Of a stretch of DNA of 64,000 nucleotides, positions 27,901 to 40,225 are shown in pieces. The stretch is from Ophiocordyceps camponoti-saundersi (nom. inval.). Lineage: Eukaryota > Ascomycota > Sordariomycetes > Hypocreales > Ophiocordycipitaceae. The notes under the pieces were generated by a model. That model was given only the letters and a program-made list of their open reading frames with translations, had not been told where the DNA came from and did not search any database. The translations under genes and the position numbers were made by a program. Position 1 is the first letter of the stretch. Every line of letters begins with the position of its first letter. Location of the stretch: positions 1 to 64,000 of the forward strand of contig PDHQ01000164.1 of NCBI GenBank assembly GCA_003339415.1, read 5' to 3'.

Positions 27901-29275
27901 CTTAAATTATATTAACTTTATTTACCTCCCTAATAATACTAAATAGCATATTATAATTATAATTAGCTACTAAAATCTAAATACCTTTAGTAATAATAAT
28001 ATAAATCTAATATATATACTTAGCTTTTATTCTAAAAGCTTAAGCTACTTATTTAACTTTAAAAGTAAAGTTTTTATATTTTAAATTAAAAATAATAATA
28101 AAATTACCGCTAGGAAATTAGCGCGCGGTAACTATTATAAAATAGCTTATAGTTTTATTAACTTTCTAAATAATCTTTTAAGAAATAAGCGCTAGAACTT
28201 TATTAATTATTAAAATATCTTTTATTAATATAAATACCTTCCTTTTTATTCTTACCGGAATTAGCCGTATAAGGGGCGCTATAAAGGGGGCGGAGTTTAG
28301 GGCGGAGTTTATAATTACGCTAGCTTAAGTTAAAGCTTTAAAGGCGGAGTCTAACTCCTTACTTATTACCTTATAAAAGGCGGCCTTAATTAATTTCTAA
28401 ATAGCGCGGGAGATAATAATAAGAAAGCTAAATAAATCCTTAAAAGCTTATTAGCGTTATTAAAGCTTAGTAAATATTATATTAAAAATACTTTATATAA
28501 AGCGAAAATCTTATATAGAGATTACCTTAATAAGTTTTTTATATATAAATTTTAAAATAAGATTTATTAAAATTTAAAAAATATTAATAAATAAGTTATC
28601 GGAGTTAATAGTAGTATTAAATTAACCTTTACTTATATATAAGTATTATTAAGATTAGTTAAGCCTCTAAGTTTTACTATTAAGTATTATTAATATTAAT
28701 AGCGGATTAGGAGGCGGATTACCTTATAACCCCGCGTTTAAAGTTATTCCCTTAGCGGAGTTAGACTTTAAGAGGTAGAAAGTACTAAATTCTTATAATA
28801 TTATAGCGTTAAGTATAAACGGGGACCTTAATTATTTAAAGTTATAAAAGTTTTAATTATTACCTTACTCCTCTTAGATTTTCCTTCCCCCGCCTTATAC
28901 TATACTACCTTATATTATACTACCTTATACCGCCTTATACTGCGCTATACCGCCTTATACCGCCCCGTGCCGCCCTGTACCGCCTTATACTACCCCGCGT
29001 TATACCGCCCCGCTACTTTTTACTTTTCTCCCTCTGCTCCGCGCCTTATAAACTTTCCTTTCTTTACGCTCCTCTCTTTACCTTACTTTCTTATATTATA
29101 TAAGATTACTTCTAAGCTATAAGCTTATTATATTATACCGCTATTACCTACTATTATTCCCTTATATAAGTATATAGTAAGCTTTTCCTTATATAGTTAA
29201 AGGGTTTTACTTTATTTTAAGGGATTTTTCTTACTTAATATATTATAGAAGCTTTAGATATTTTTAAGGCCCTTA
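24940..29275 (+). mobile_element. Second, partial copy of the 2.5-6.4 kb dispersed element
   Basis: The left end (about 24,940-25,430) is the reverse complement of about 2,580-3,071. The right end (about 28,870-29,275) is the reverse complement of the GC minisatellite spacer at 6,037-6,396, with units read here as TACCGCC and CCGCCTTATA. The 3.4 kb between is AT-rich with former plus-strand frames full of TAA/TAG. I could not match it to a transposase or polymerase family. The left side is cut at the junction with the 23,500-24,922 repeat. Confidence 0.6.
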
Positions 29276-30174
29276 GCGTATAAATAATAAATAAATAATT
29301 TATTATATAAGTGCGTTTTAGTTATTATAAGCCGCTTTTATATAAACTCTTTTTATAATTATAAAATATATTTTTTAAATATAAACTATACCTTTATTAA
29401 GAATAATAAAAATTTACTTAACTAATATTACTTATCTCTTATACTTTAAATAAAGTATAATTATAATATCCTTATTAGGGAGCTATTTTACTATTAATAT
29501 AATATTATATTTTAAAGCTATATTTATAGCTTATATAATCTTTTATAAGGTTAGTTATAAGGTATTTATATTAATTATAATTTTCTTATTAAAATAATAA
29601 TTTCTTTATTAAAATAGCTTAAGATAAGCTTAACTAATACGCGGCTAATAATAGCTATAAAAGCTTAAATAAGGCGAGTTTAATTAGTATTTATACTAGT
29701 AACTTATAAAAATACTTTTTATATAGCTTAGGCGATAAGTTTTTTAATTAACTTAATAATTTTAAGTAAAAGTTAGGTTTTAGTTAGGTCCGGGGTAGCT
29801 ATATATTTTTTATAAAATTTAGCTTTAAAAGCTATTATAATACTTTAAGCTTTAGAAAATACTATAGCTAGTATTATTATAATAAGCTTTTTATACGCGT
29901 CCTTTAAATCGCTATTATTAAAAATCTATACTTAGTTTATCGCTTTATTTATCTTAATATTATTATTATATTGCCTCTAGCTAAACTAGAGATATTATAA
30001 AGATTAACTTAGTCCCCGCGCCCCCCTATTTATAATTATAGGAGCGTTGCCCGCTCCTCGGGCCCTAGCCTTAGCTGCCGTAAGCACTATTATTATCTCC
30101 TTAGTAATAAGTATATAGTAATAAGCGAAATACTAAATAATAAGTCCTATTTTATTTTTATAAAAAGTTTTTAC
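29276..30174. other. AT-rich DNA, no gene
   Basis: No open frame. A small GC-rich patch at 30,041-30,095 keeps TG/CA steps and includes a hairpin, GGAGCG-TTGCC-CGCTCC. Otherwise nothing recognisable. Confidence 0.5.
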
Positions 30175-32206
30175 TTAAGCTTCTAATTATAAAAGCTTAT
30201 AAAAAGGAAGAAAGGATACTTATAATAATTTCCCCGAAAAACCTTAAATTTAAAGCTCTAACCTTAACTTTTATAATTACCTTAATCTGCTTTAAAGAAA
30301 ACTTTACGCTATTAAGGGCAAAGTTAGTATAAGTAATTTAGGAAAAGAATATAAGCTAAAACTTTAGATTTTATAATTATCTCCTTATTATCCTAAAGTA
30401 AGATAGTTAGAAATTATTCTTCCTTTATACCGCCTTAATTTAAAATATATATAAGCCGGCTATCTTTACTTAAAAATAGATAAAATAAAATATTTTAGAT
30501 ATTTTAATAAAGCTATTATTAGCTTAGGATAAAATAAAATATCCGCTAATATATTTATAATTATTATAAATATTAAAAGAATAGGATATTATAAGATAAG
30601 ACTTTAAGTTTATTATACCTTTTACTTATTTTAATTTTTATATAAAAGTATATTATTTATAATAGGAAAATAATACCGGAAAACCGCTTTAAATAAAATT
30701 ATATTTAAACTTTTATTTATAAGCTAAGCTAAATTATCGTTATATTATTAAGTAAGAAAAATAATATAGCTAAAATACTTACTAAATATTACTTCTAATA
30801 CTTTTATTATTTTTTTTAATATATTAAATATATAAATTACTAATAATACTAGTTTATTTATCTTAAAATATCTTAGTAAAATTAACTAGTTAATTAATAT
30901 TAAGTATTATTATAATAGCGCCTTATACTCTTAGATATAAGGAAATATAAAAGTAATTAATTAATATCTTAACTAAAAGCTATAATTTTACGTAAGTAAA
31001 TAGTAAGATTATTAAAATATTTTCCTTCCCGCTTTAGATTTTATATATAATTCCTTATAGTATATATTAATTAATATAGCTTTACTTATAATTACCCTTA
31101 GTAAGTATATACGGAACCCCTATTTAGTTACTAGCCCCCTAAATCCTTTAAACGCTTTAAGCTTTATAATTATAGCTTATAAACTTATTACTTAAGCGTA
31201 AGAAATATAATAATAAGCTTAAGCTATAACTAAGAAAGCTCGCTAATAATAAGAAATATAAGCTAATAAGAAGCGTTACCTAGTAAACTTTATAATTAGT
31301 AATAAGATATTCCTTAGCTATAAGAGTTTCTTTATAATAGCACTTATAACGCGCTTTAATATATAATAGTTAGGACTTTTTATAATTATTAAAGAATATA
31401 AATATAGCTATATTCTTAACTTATTAAATAGCTACTAGATAATAAACTTATTTTATATTAATTATTTTTATAAAGCTATTATAAATCCTTTACCTAGCTA
31501 AGAATTATTCTTTATTAAATTAGAAAATATTAATAATACTTTAAAGTAAGAAGTAAATTAGATCCTTTAATCTTATATTATAAATTAATATTATTAGTTA
31601 GAATATTAAGTTTAGTAGCGTAATTATAACTTAGATAAAATATAATACCTTATAAATAATTTCTAATATACGCTTATAGCTTTTAAAAATTTCTATAATT
31701 ATTTCCTAGCTACTTCTAGCTCGCTAGTTAATCTTTAATATTAAATTAAGGCCGCCGCTATAAATTATAATTATAAAGATAATAATTAAAATAATATTAT
31801 AATCTCCTTAAATAATCCTTTATATAATTAATATTACTAATTTTAATAAAAATATTAAAACTTTTATTAAGGGGTAATATTACGCGTTAATATTTATAAA
31901 GATTTCTCTTAGATATTTTATAATAATTTTCAAGGATTTTTAATTATAGTTATATAACTTATAGAAACTTTATTATAAAATTACCCGAAAAGGACCTTAG
32001 GGGATATTACTAGAAAATATAATCGCTTCCTTATTAGGATTTTACTATACCCTCTCCTATTCTTATTAGTATATACCCGTATATATATATTTTACTAGGA
32101 TTTCGCTTATAAGAGTTTTTCCTCTTTTTCTTTCCTTTCTCCTTAGCTTAAAATCTTTATTTATAATATTAATATTATTATTTATTTAATATAGCCCGGC
32201 TATAAT
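30175..32206 (+). mobile_element. 3' fragment of a Ty3/Gypsy retrotransposon
   Basis: Collinear with about 37,220-39,244 of the complete Gypsy element: the second half of the integrase region, the C-terminal tail, the polypurine tract and the 3' LTR. Homology begins abruptly at about 30,175 (AAGCTTCTAATTATAAAAGC), so the 5' two thirds are missing. It is more heavily mutated than the complete copy. Confidence 0.85.
31878..32206 (+). repeat. LTR of the truncated Gypsy copy
   Basis: Preceded by the polypurine remnant AAGGGG. Aligns with both LTRs of the complete element at 33,306 and 38,921 through the shared AGGATTTCGCTTATAAGAG and CCTTAGCTTA blocks. Confidence 0.85.
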
Positions 32207-33300
32207 ACTAGCTTAAGTAAATCTTATTAGCTTTACTATAATAACTTTATAAAGTAAAGATAAACTAATTTAAATTTAAGTTATTATTATTATAATAATA
32301 TTTTTAAATCTTATAGTTAATATAATAATTATAATTATTTTTAAAAATAAATAAGAAAAAATAAAACTTATTTAATAAAAATAAAATATTATAACTTATT
32401 TATATTATAAGAAAAAAAGCTATAAAGAATTTAATTACTAGTTTAAATATTTTAAAAAAGTAAAAGCTTTTAAAACTAAGTAAACTTAAGTTAATTTATA
32501 TAAAAAGTTTAAAAAATTTAAAAATATTAATATAAAAATTCTTTTACTAATATTCTTAATAAAAAAAACTATAAAAAATTTTAATATATCTTTAATAAAA
32601 CTTAATCTTTTTTAATATTTATAGAATTTAGATTTTATAGTAAAATTAATTTTTTAAACTTTTTTTATAAGATAATATTTTTTATTATTTTTAAATAATA
32701 ATTTTTCTTTTCTTATAAGAGAAATTAATAGATATATATTAGTAAATTAGCTTCTAGAAATAATAGTTACTTTTTATAATATAAATAAAATAAGAAAAAC
32801 GCTAGTTTATTATTACTTTAATATTTTAAATATAATAATAAAAAAATAATTTTATTATATTAAAAATACTTTCCTTAATAATAAAATAAATTTACGTATC
32901 TTTTAATACTTATAAATAATAATATAAATTATTTTTATTATTATAAGCTTACCTCCTTAATATAAAAAAGTTTATATAAAAAATAAAATTATATTTTTCT
33001 ATATTTAAAGTTATATTAAACTTTATACCTCCCTTTTTTATATAAAAAAACTTATAGCTATTTTTAATATTAAAAGTAAAATTACTCTTAGTTTTATTAA
33101 ATTTAAAAATATATTTTTAAAATCTAAATTATTAATCCTATTAAATAAAAAAGATACGGTTTATATTATTAATTTAGTTAATAATATTATATCTTCTTAA
33201 GGTTTTATTTATTTACTTTCCTAAACTAAACTTAAGGTATTTTTAGAACATTTTAATAATATTTTTAAAAAAAAAATAAATATAGGAATCTTAAAATCTT
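32207..33300. other. Very AT-rich decayed DNA between Gypsy copies
   Basis: Almost pure A/T with scattered Lys/Asn/Ile-rich frames broken by TAA and TAG. No gene or recognisable domain. It is similar in composition to 39,250-40,084, which is the other flank of the Gypsy insertion, so the two probably formed one older sequence before insertion. Confidence 0.5.
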
Positions 33301-33305
33301 AGTAG

Positions 33306-33629
33306 TATCACGCGCTAGCAATTATAGGGATTTCCTCTAAACATTTTACGGTAATTTCTAAAGATTTCCGATTATAGTTATGTAACCTTAGAAACCTTAT
33401 TATAAAATCCTTAGGAAAACCTTAAGGGGAAATTACCCGGAAATAAAGTTAACCTTTTACTAAGATTTCCCCTTACCCTCTCCTATCTTTACTAGCACGT
33501 GCCTTTATATATTTTACTAGGATTTCGCTTATAAGAGTTTTCCTCTTTTTTTTCCCTTCTCCTTAGCTTAGAATCTTTATTTATAGTACTAATATTATTA
33601 TTTAGTTAACGTATTTTATAGCCGTAATA
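33306..33629 (+). repeat. Gypsy 5' LTR (324 bp)
   Basis: Same length as the 3' LTR. It keeps more CA/TG steps (TCACGCGCTAGCAATT, ACATTT, TATGTAACC) than its partner. It contains GCACGTGCC at about 33,495. Confidence 0.93.
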
Positions 33630-36210
33630 TTATTTTAAGCTTAAATTCGCTAGTAAGTAATTAAGAAACTTATATTTTACTTTTATATCCCTATATAGGA
33701 TAGAAAAGAACTTATATATAACTAAGATTTAAACTATAACTAGCTTTAAAATATATATCTAGAGCTCCTAACTAAACTTTTAAGTAATTAAGGAAACTTA
33801 CTTTAGAAATACTTAACCTTATAATAAAATAGGATATTAGCGAAAACTAAATTATAATAATAGCTACCTTTTTTTAAAATATTACTAGTACGATTATACC
33901 GTAAAAATAGCGTGCGGAGATAGCGTAATTATAAGCGTAAATTATAAAACTTTAAGGTTAGTTAACTTAGAAAAACTAAGACTTAAATATAGAAAAGACT
34001 TATTAAGAAATATTAACTATATTTAGTATAAATAAAGAGATATTTATCCTAATTAGAAAGGCCGCTTAAGATACTTTTACGCTAATAGCCCTAGTAAAAT
34101 AGCCGAACCCCTTTTATTTTAATTTTACGAAAGTTCGCTATAAGAAAGTAAGTAAGTTTTTAAGTAAGAAAGAGGATTTTAGTACCTTCCTTATAAACTT
34201 AAAAGATAAGATAAAGTCTAATAAGATAATTTTTTAAGATAAGTAAGACCGGATAAGTATATTATTCCGCGCGTTAAAAGGGAAGGCTTATAAACTTTTA
34301 GAAACTTAATATAACTTAGAAAAACGCCCCTTTTCTAAATTAGCTAAGATAGTTTAATATTTAGAGTTTACTTATAGAAATCCTAATAAATTTACTAAGG
34401 CTACGGATTAATTTCGTAAACTAAACTTTTTATTAATAGGTAAGTAGGAAATTTAGGAGTTTTTTATAAAATTTAACTACCTCGTAACTAAGACCTAAGT
34501 TCCCCTAGCTTAGATTAAGTATACGCTCTAAGATTATCTACCCGCCGATCTTAACTTAAGCTTTCTTATAAAAGCTAAAAATTTACGTATAATATATAAG
34601 GAATTCTGCGAATATATAAAAAACGCTATATTCTGCTAAAAGAAGGAGTTAACCTATTAGGAGTTTTCCCGCAAAAGCTAAATAAGTAAGAGGGTTATTT
34701 TAGAAGCGTAGAAGAAGATTATAACTATAACTATAACCTTTTACTAAAAGGGCTAGGCTTTTAGTAAAAGTAAGAAAAAAGTTTACTAAGAAAATAGCAC
34801 TTATTTTATTTATAGAAAGAAAAGCTATATAGCTAAAGATTACCTTAACCGATAGAAGATAAGGAGAGTTTGCAAAGCTTAAACGCTTTTACCTAACTCT
34901 ATTTAGTCGGATAATTTTAATTTAGGAAAAAAGTAAGACTATTATAAGGCTTTTTAATAATCTTAAAAATATTATATATAAGATAGAAAATAAAAAAGTT
35001 ATTTATTATTAATAATTAAGTTTAAATTAATAATATAGCTTTTTATACTTTTACTTTATATAATATTAAAATAAATACTTATCTCCTAGTTAGTTATTAT
35101 TTCGCGAAGTAAGTAGTAAAGCGCTTAAGCGCTAAGCTTATCTTTATTTATTTTATCTCCTTTATTAATTTCTAAGGCCGTTAAGCTAGCTTAGTTTATA
35201 AGTACCTAATTATTACCTTAGTAATTAATAGATAATATTTTCTATAGGAAATTTGCTAAGTAACTAACTATACTTAAGATCTTTTTATTAGCCTATTTTA
35301 AATAGTAAAGAAAAGGTTATTACTTAACTACGCGGCCTGGAAACTAATTTAGCTAAATAACTTACCCGCCCTTACTAAATATTTACCTTTAATCTTATTA
35401 CCTAAGAAGCCCTTTTTTAATAGAAATCTAAACTTAGCTATCTAAGTAAATACCGAGCGCTAGAACCGCTTTCTCCGTTAAGATAAGCGTAAATATTAGA
35501 TCTTTTAACGCTTATAAAAGAAAAAAGATTTTATATAGCTTATAAAGGAAAAAAAGCTAGCTTAAACCTTAACTAAGTATAATTAGGATATTAACGATAT
35601 AGATAAGGATATTTTAAAAAAGTAACTTATCTACTAAGTTTAATAAAACTTTTACTATATATAATAAAAAGGAATAACCCCGTTAATACTTAAAATATTT
35701 ATAAAATTAGAAAATAATAATAATAACTTAATTATAATTATAAAGCTAAGCTTAGCTAGCTATATATATATAAGATAAGAAATCTTATTCCTTTAAGGTA
35801 AAGAACTTAAATATATTATTTATATATATAATATAATTTTTTTAGCTTTTATATACCTTAAAGGATTTTTTAATAAAAAGGAAGCTTATATTTTAACTTA
35901 TCTTTAGCCTAGCTATAATATAATTTTAAAATTTAAAAAGCCCCTAAACTTAGTAAAACCTCTTTCTTATAAGATACCGGTAAAATACTTACTTTTAGAA
36001 AAGGAGATTATTAACTACTTACTTAAAATTAATTTTATTAAGCTAAATATTAGCCCTTACGCCGCCTTTATTTTTTTCGCCCCGAAGCTATATTTAATAG
36101 CTTAACGCTTTTATATTAACTACTAATAGATAAATAATTACTTAAAAAGTTAGATCTCGCCTACTCTTTTTTTAGAAAATACTATATTTAGCTACTAAGA
36201 GGCGAAACGG

Positions 36211-37090
36211 TTTTTAAAAATCGATATTATTTAAGCGTTTTACCGTCTCTATCTTAACCCTAACTTTAAATACCTTATAGCTTTTTATATAAGGTTTAGT
36301 ATATTCTATTAGCTTATTTTTCTATTCGGCCTTAAGGTAAAATTTACGTAATTTTAGAATTTTATTAACGCTTAATTTTATAATCTCCTTAACTATTACG
36401 TAAGTACGTATACTAATAATATACTAATTTACTTAAACGGCGAAGAAAAGAAATATTAAGAGGAATACTAAGAAATAATCTAGCGCTTATATTAAGTAAA
36501 CTTATAAGGGAATATCTAAAAATTAAAGTTTAATATTATTAAAGTTAACTACCTTAGTATAATATTATACGTAAGCTAAAAAATAAGCGTAAACCCTTAT
36601 AAAATATAAGTAATCTAAGATTAGAAATTCGAAGATTTTTAGGATTATAAAGCTATTTATTTATTTATAAGATTATATAACTTTATCCGGATTTTCTATT
36701 ACTATATTAATATTACCGCGGAACTTTTAAACCGTCTCCTAAAAAAAGATATTATTTTCGAGCTTAGACCGGAATAAAAGGAGGCCTTTAATAAGATAAA
36801 GAAGCTAGCTATATAAGCCCCGGTGCTTACTTTCTTCTATCCTAAACTCCTAACTTAGCTTAAAACTAATACCTCTTAGAACGCTATTACTAATATATTT
36901 TAATAATAATAAAATAACTAAGCGTAAAAGCTAATAGGCTTCTTCTTAAAAATAATAAACTTAGCTAAATATATATACCTAATCTAAAACTATAAACTTC
37001 TTACTATTATATAAAGCTTTAAGTATTTTTACTTAGAATTACTTAGTTAGAAGTTTAATATAATTATAGATTATAAGGCCTTAGTTTATT
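36211..37090 (+). pseudogene. Decayed Gypsy reverse transcriptase/RNase H domain
   Basis: The frame reads KIDII-AF-RL at about 36,217, matching the KxDLxxAFxxI block of Gypsy reverse transcriptases. It then shows a FLFGL block (PFGL) and, at 36,409-36,432, YTNNILIY. The last is the catalytic Y-x-D-D-I-L-I-Y motif with both Asp codons changed to Asn (GAT to AAT), so activity is lost regardless of the stops. Near 36,990-37,080 an RNase H block with DYKAL (usually TDHxxL) follows. Confidence 0.85.
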
Positions 37091-37429
37091 TTATAATAAA
37101 AAAATTACTTTTAGTTCGCTAAGTTTAATAGTTTAATTTCCTTATTTAGTTCGATATTTATTTCTTATATTAACTTAGCTAGCTAAATATAGCTACTAAT
37201 ACCTTTTTACGTAAAACGGCTAAGCTTCTAACTATAAAAGCTTATAAAAAAGAGGAAAAGATATTTATAATAATTCCTCCGAAAAGCCTCGGATTCGAAA
37301 TCCTAACCTTAACCTCTATAATTACCCTAGTCCGCCTTAGAGAAAACTCTACCTTATTAAAAGTAAAATTAATATAACTAATCTAAAAAGAGAATATAAG
37401 CTAGGATCTTAGATTTTATAGTAACCTCC

Positions 37430-38160
37430 TAATTATTCCCGAATAAGATAGTTAGAAATAGCTCTTCCTTTATATTACCTTAATTCGGAATATATATAAG
37501 CTAGCTATCTTCGCCTACGATAGCTAAAATAAAATTACTTAAATATTCTAATAAGATTATTACTAGCTTAGAATAAAGTAAGATATCTATTAATATATCT
37601 ATAACTATTATAAGTATTAGAGGAATAAAATTTTAAGGGATAAGACCTTAAGCTTACTATACTTTTTACCTATTTTAATTTCTATATAGGAGTATATAGC
37701 TTATAATAAGAAAGCTATATTAGAAAACCGCTTTAAGTATAACTATATTTAAACTTTTATCTATAAGCTAAGCCGGATTATCGCTATATTACTAAGTAAG
37801 AAGAATAATATAATAAAAATACTTACCGGACGCTATTTTTAATATTTCTATTATCTCTTCGGTATATTAGATATATAAATTACCGATAACGCTAGCTTAT
37901 TTATCTTAAAATTTCTCGGTAAAATTAATTAGTTAACTAATATTAAGTATCGCTATAATAGTACCCTATACTTATAAATATAAGGTAGCGTAAAGGTAAT
38001 TAACTAATATTTAGATTAAAGGCTACGGTTTTATACGAATAAATATTAGGATAATTAAAATACTTTCCTTTCCGCGTTAGATTTCGTATATAACTCCTCG
38101 TAGCATATTTTAATCGGTATAGTACCGCTTATAATCGCTTTTAGTAAGGATATATAAAAC
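37430..38160 (+). pseudogene. Decayed Gypsy integrase domain
   Basis: Collinear with fungal Gypsy integrases: an LIIPEQD-like start near 37,430, RNKILRDKT at about 37,620-37,650, ITDNASLFI at about 37,880 (the catalytic SDRGxxF region) and DQRLRFY at about 38,015. Many Gln/Trp codons have become TAA/TAG. Confidence 0.8.
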
Positions 38161-38559
38161 CCCCTCTTAGTAGCTAGTCCCCTAAGTTTCTTAACTACCC
38201 TAGGCCCGATTATTATAGCCCGTAAACTTATCGCCTACGCGTAGGAGGTATAATAGTAAGCTCGAAACGCTATTAAGAAAGCTCGCTATAAGTAAGAAAT
38301 ATAAGCAAATAAGAAGCGTCGCCCGGCAAATTTCGTAGTTAGCGATAAGGTATTCCTTAGCTATAAAAGCTTCTTTATAACTATACTTATAATACGCTTA
38401 AATATATAATAATTAGAACTTTTTATAATTATTAAGAAATAAGGCTATAGCTATATCTTTAACTTATTAGGTAGCTACCGGATAATAAACTTATTCTATA
38501 CTAACCGTTTTCGGAAAGCTATTATAAATCCGCTACCTAAGTAAAAGATATCTCCCGCT

Positions 38560-38850
38560 AAGCTAGAAAATATTAATAGTATACTAAAATAGGAAATTAA
38601 GTAAATCCTCTAATCTTAAGTTATTAGATAATATTATTAGTTAGAATATTAAGTCTACTAATATAATTATAATTTAGATAAGATATAATATTTTACTAGG
38701 AATTTCCGTTATATACTTATAGCTTTTAAGGAATTCTATAACTATTTTTTAAATACCGCCGGTCCGCTTATTAATTTTTAATATTAAGTTAAAGCCGCTA
38801 TTACGGATTATAAATATTAAAATAATAACTAAAATAATATAGCTATTTCC
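38560..38850 (+). pseudogene. Chromodomain-like C-terminal tail of Gypsy pol
   Basis: ILQSQVI, YQLEYQVY, ARNF-like and AFKEFYNYF blocks follow the integrase. Fungal chromovirus-type Gypsy elements carry a chromodomain here (usual readings QYRVRWLGY and EFHxxYPDAAGPP). TAGPLINFQY at 38,755 fits that tail. A chromodomain may once have steered insertion into heterochromatin. The assignment rests on family resemblance only. Confidence 0.65.
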
Positions 38851-38920
38851 CTAAATACCTAGCTACGTAATCGCTATTATTAATCTTAATAAGTATATTA
38901 AAACCTTTATTAGGGGGTAA

Positions 38921-39244
38921 TATTATACGCTAATAATTATAAAGATTTCCTCTAAATATTTTACGGTAATTTCTAAAGATTTCTAACTATAATTATATAA
39001 CCTTAGAAACCTTATCGTAAAATCCTTAGGTAAACCTTAAGGAGAAATTACCTAGAAATAAAGTTAACCTTTTACTAGGATTTCCCCTTACCTTTTCCTA
39101 TTTCTATTAGCACGTGCCTTTATATATTTTACTAGGATTTCGCTTACGGGAGTTTTCCTCTTTTCTTTCCCTTCTCCTTAGCTTAGAATCTTTATTTATA
39201 GTGCTAATATTATTATTTAGTTAACGTATTTTACGGCCGTAATA
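38921..39244 (+). repeat. Gypsy 3' LTR (324 bp)
   Basis: Partner of 33,306-33,629. More RIP changes at its left end, yet it also keeps GCACGTGCC at about 39,111. Confidence 0.93.
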
Positions 39245-39249
39245 AGTAG

Positions 39250-40084
39250 CGCTTTTATTTTTTTTATTATTAAAAAAGATAGGAAATTCTAATTTTATAT
39301 AAATTATTAAGGTTTTAATAAAATAATATTTAAAAATTATTACCTCTTCCTTTTTACTTTTATAAATTAAGTTTAAAATATTATAATTTTTTCTAAAATT
39401 AACTTTTAATATATTTATTATTATATTTATATTAAAAAAATAATAAATAAAAGATTACTTTTTACCTTTAATAAAATTATCTTAAATATTTTATTATTCT
39501 TTTTAGCCTTATAAATATTTTAATAACTTTTTAAAATTATATTAATAAAATATTTAAAACTTTAGTAAATATAATTTATATTATTTATTTAAGTAATATA
39601 TTAATTTATTTTAAAATAATAAAAAATTATATTTAATATTTTTATAAAATCTTAGTAAAATTTTAAAAAGCTAACTTATATATAAGTATTATTATTTATA
39701 TATTTTTATAAAAAAGTAATTAAGTTTTTTAAATATATTATAAATATATATAATATTTTTATAAGCTTAAAAAAGATATAAGTAATAGCTAATTAAGAAA
39801 AGCTAATTTTTTTTATAATTTTTAAGTTTTTCTAAATTTCTATAATTATTACTTACGTTTTATTTCTTAATATTTTAATATTATCGCTCCTTTAATTAAT
39901 ATATTTAAAAGAAGCAAAAATAAGAAAAAACTAAGCTAATATATACTTAACTTATTTTAATAGTTAGCTTTTCCAAAACTTAAAGTAATATTTATAAAAA
40001 CTCTTTTTCTAATATATTTTAATCTTAAAAAGTAAATATAAATTAAGATTAATATATTAGATTTTATTATAGCTAATATTCTCT
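39250..40084. other. Very AT-rich decayed DNA, no gene
   Basis: Right-hand flank of the Gypsy insertion. Nearly pure A/T, no open frame, nothing recognisable. Confidence 0.6.
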
Positions 40085-40120
40085 TATGAAGTTATATATA
40101 TAGTCACGTAACTAGCACGT

Positions 40121-40181
40121 AAGGCGTTATGCGGCGCCTTATGCCCCTCGGGAGGCGAAGGTCTTAGGGGCTCCGCCCCTA
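40121..40181. other. Cluster of GC hairpins at island edge
   Basis: AAGGCG-CGCCTT (40,121-40,140), CCTC-GAGG (40,146-40,155) and TAGGGGC-TCC-GCCCCTA (40,165-40,181) lie next to each other, just inside the left border of the island. They may be the end of a mobile element or a structured 3' region. No match elsewhere in the window was noticed. Confidence 0.5.
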
Positions 40182-40202
40182 GGTTCTTCTGTGGCGTAAA
40201 AT

Positions 40203-40222
40203 ATACACACACACATATATAT
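40203..40222. repeat. (CA)n/(TA)n microsatellite
   Basis: TATACACACACACACATATA. Survival of an uninterrupted CA run shows this DNA has never been subject to RIP. Confidence 0.9.
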
Positions 40223-40225
40223 GTC

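Larger units (their letters stand above)
33306..39244 (+). mobile_element. Complete RIP-inactivated Ty3/Gypsy retrotransposon
   Basis: Two 324-bp LTRs bound 5.94 kb and the 5-bp target duplication AGTAG is intact on both sides (33,301-33,305 and 39,245-39,249). The LTRs start TATCAC or TATTAT (from TGTCAC) and end GTAATA (from TAACA). A polypurine remnant TTAGGGGG precedes the 3' LTR. Read through RIP stops, the pol region runs in Gypsy order on the plus strand: reverse transcriptase, RNase H, integrase, then a chromodomain-like tail. Gag and protease should lie in 33.7-35.9 kb but are not individually recognisable. It is dead as a coding unit. Confidence 0.95.

Noticed and set aside
37300..37320. 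GGATTCGAAATCC resembling a tRNA B box
   Set aside because: It lies within the collinear Gypsy integrase region, with no acceptor stem or A box around it.
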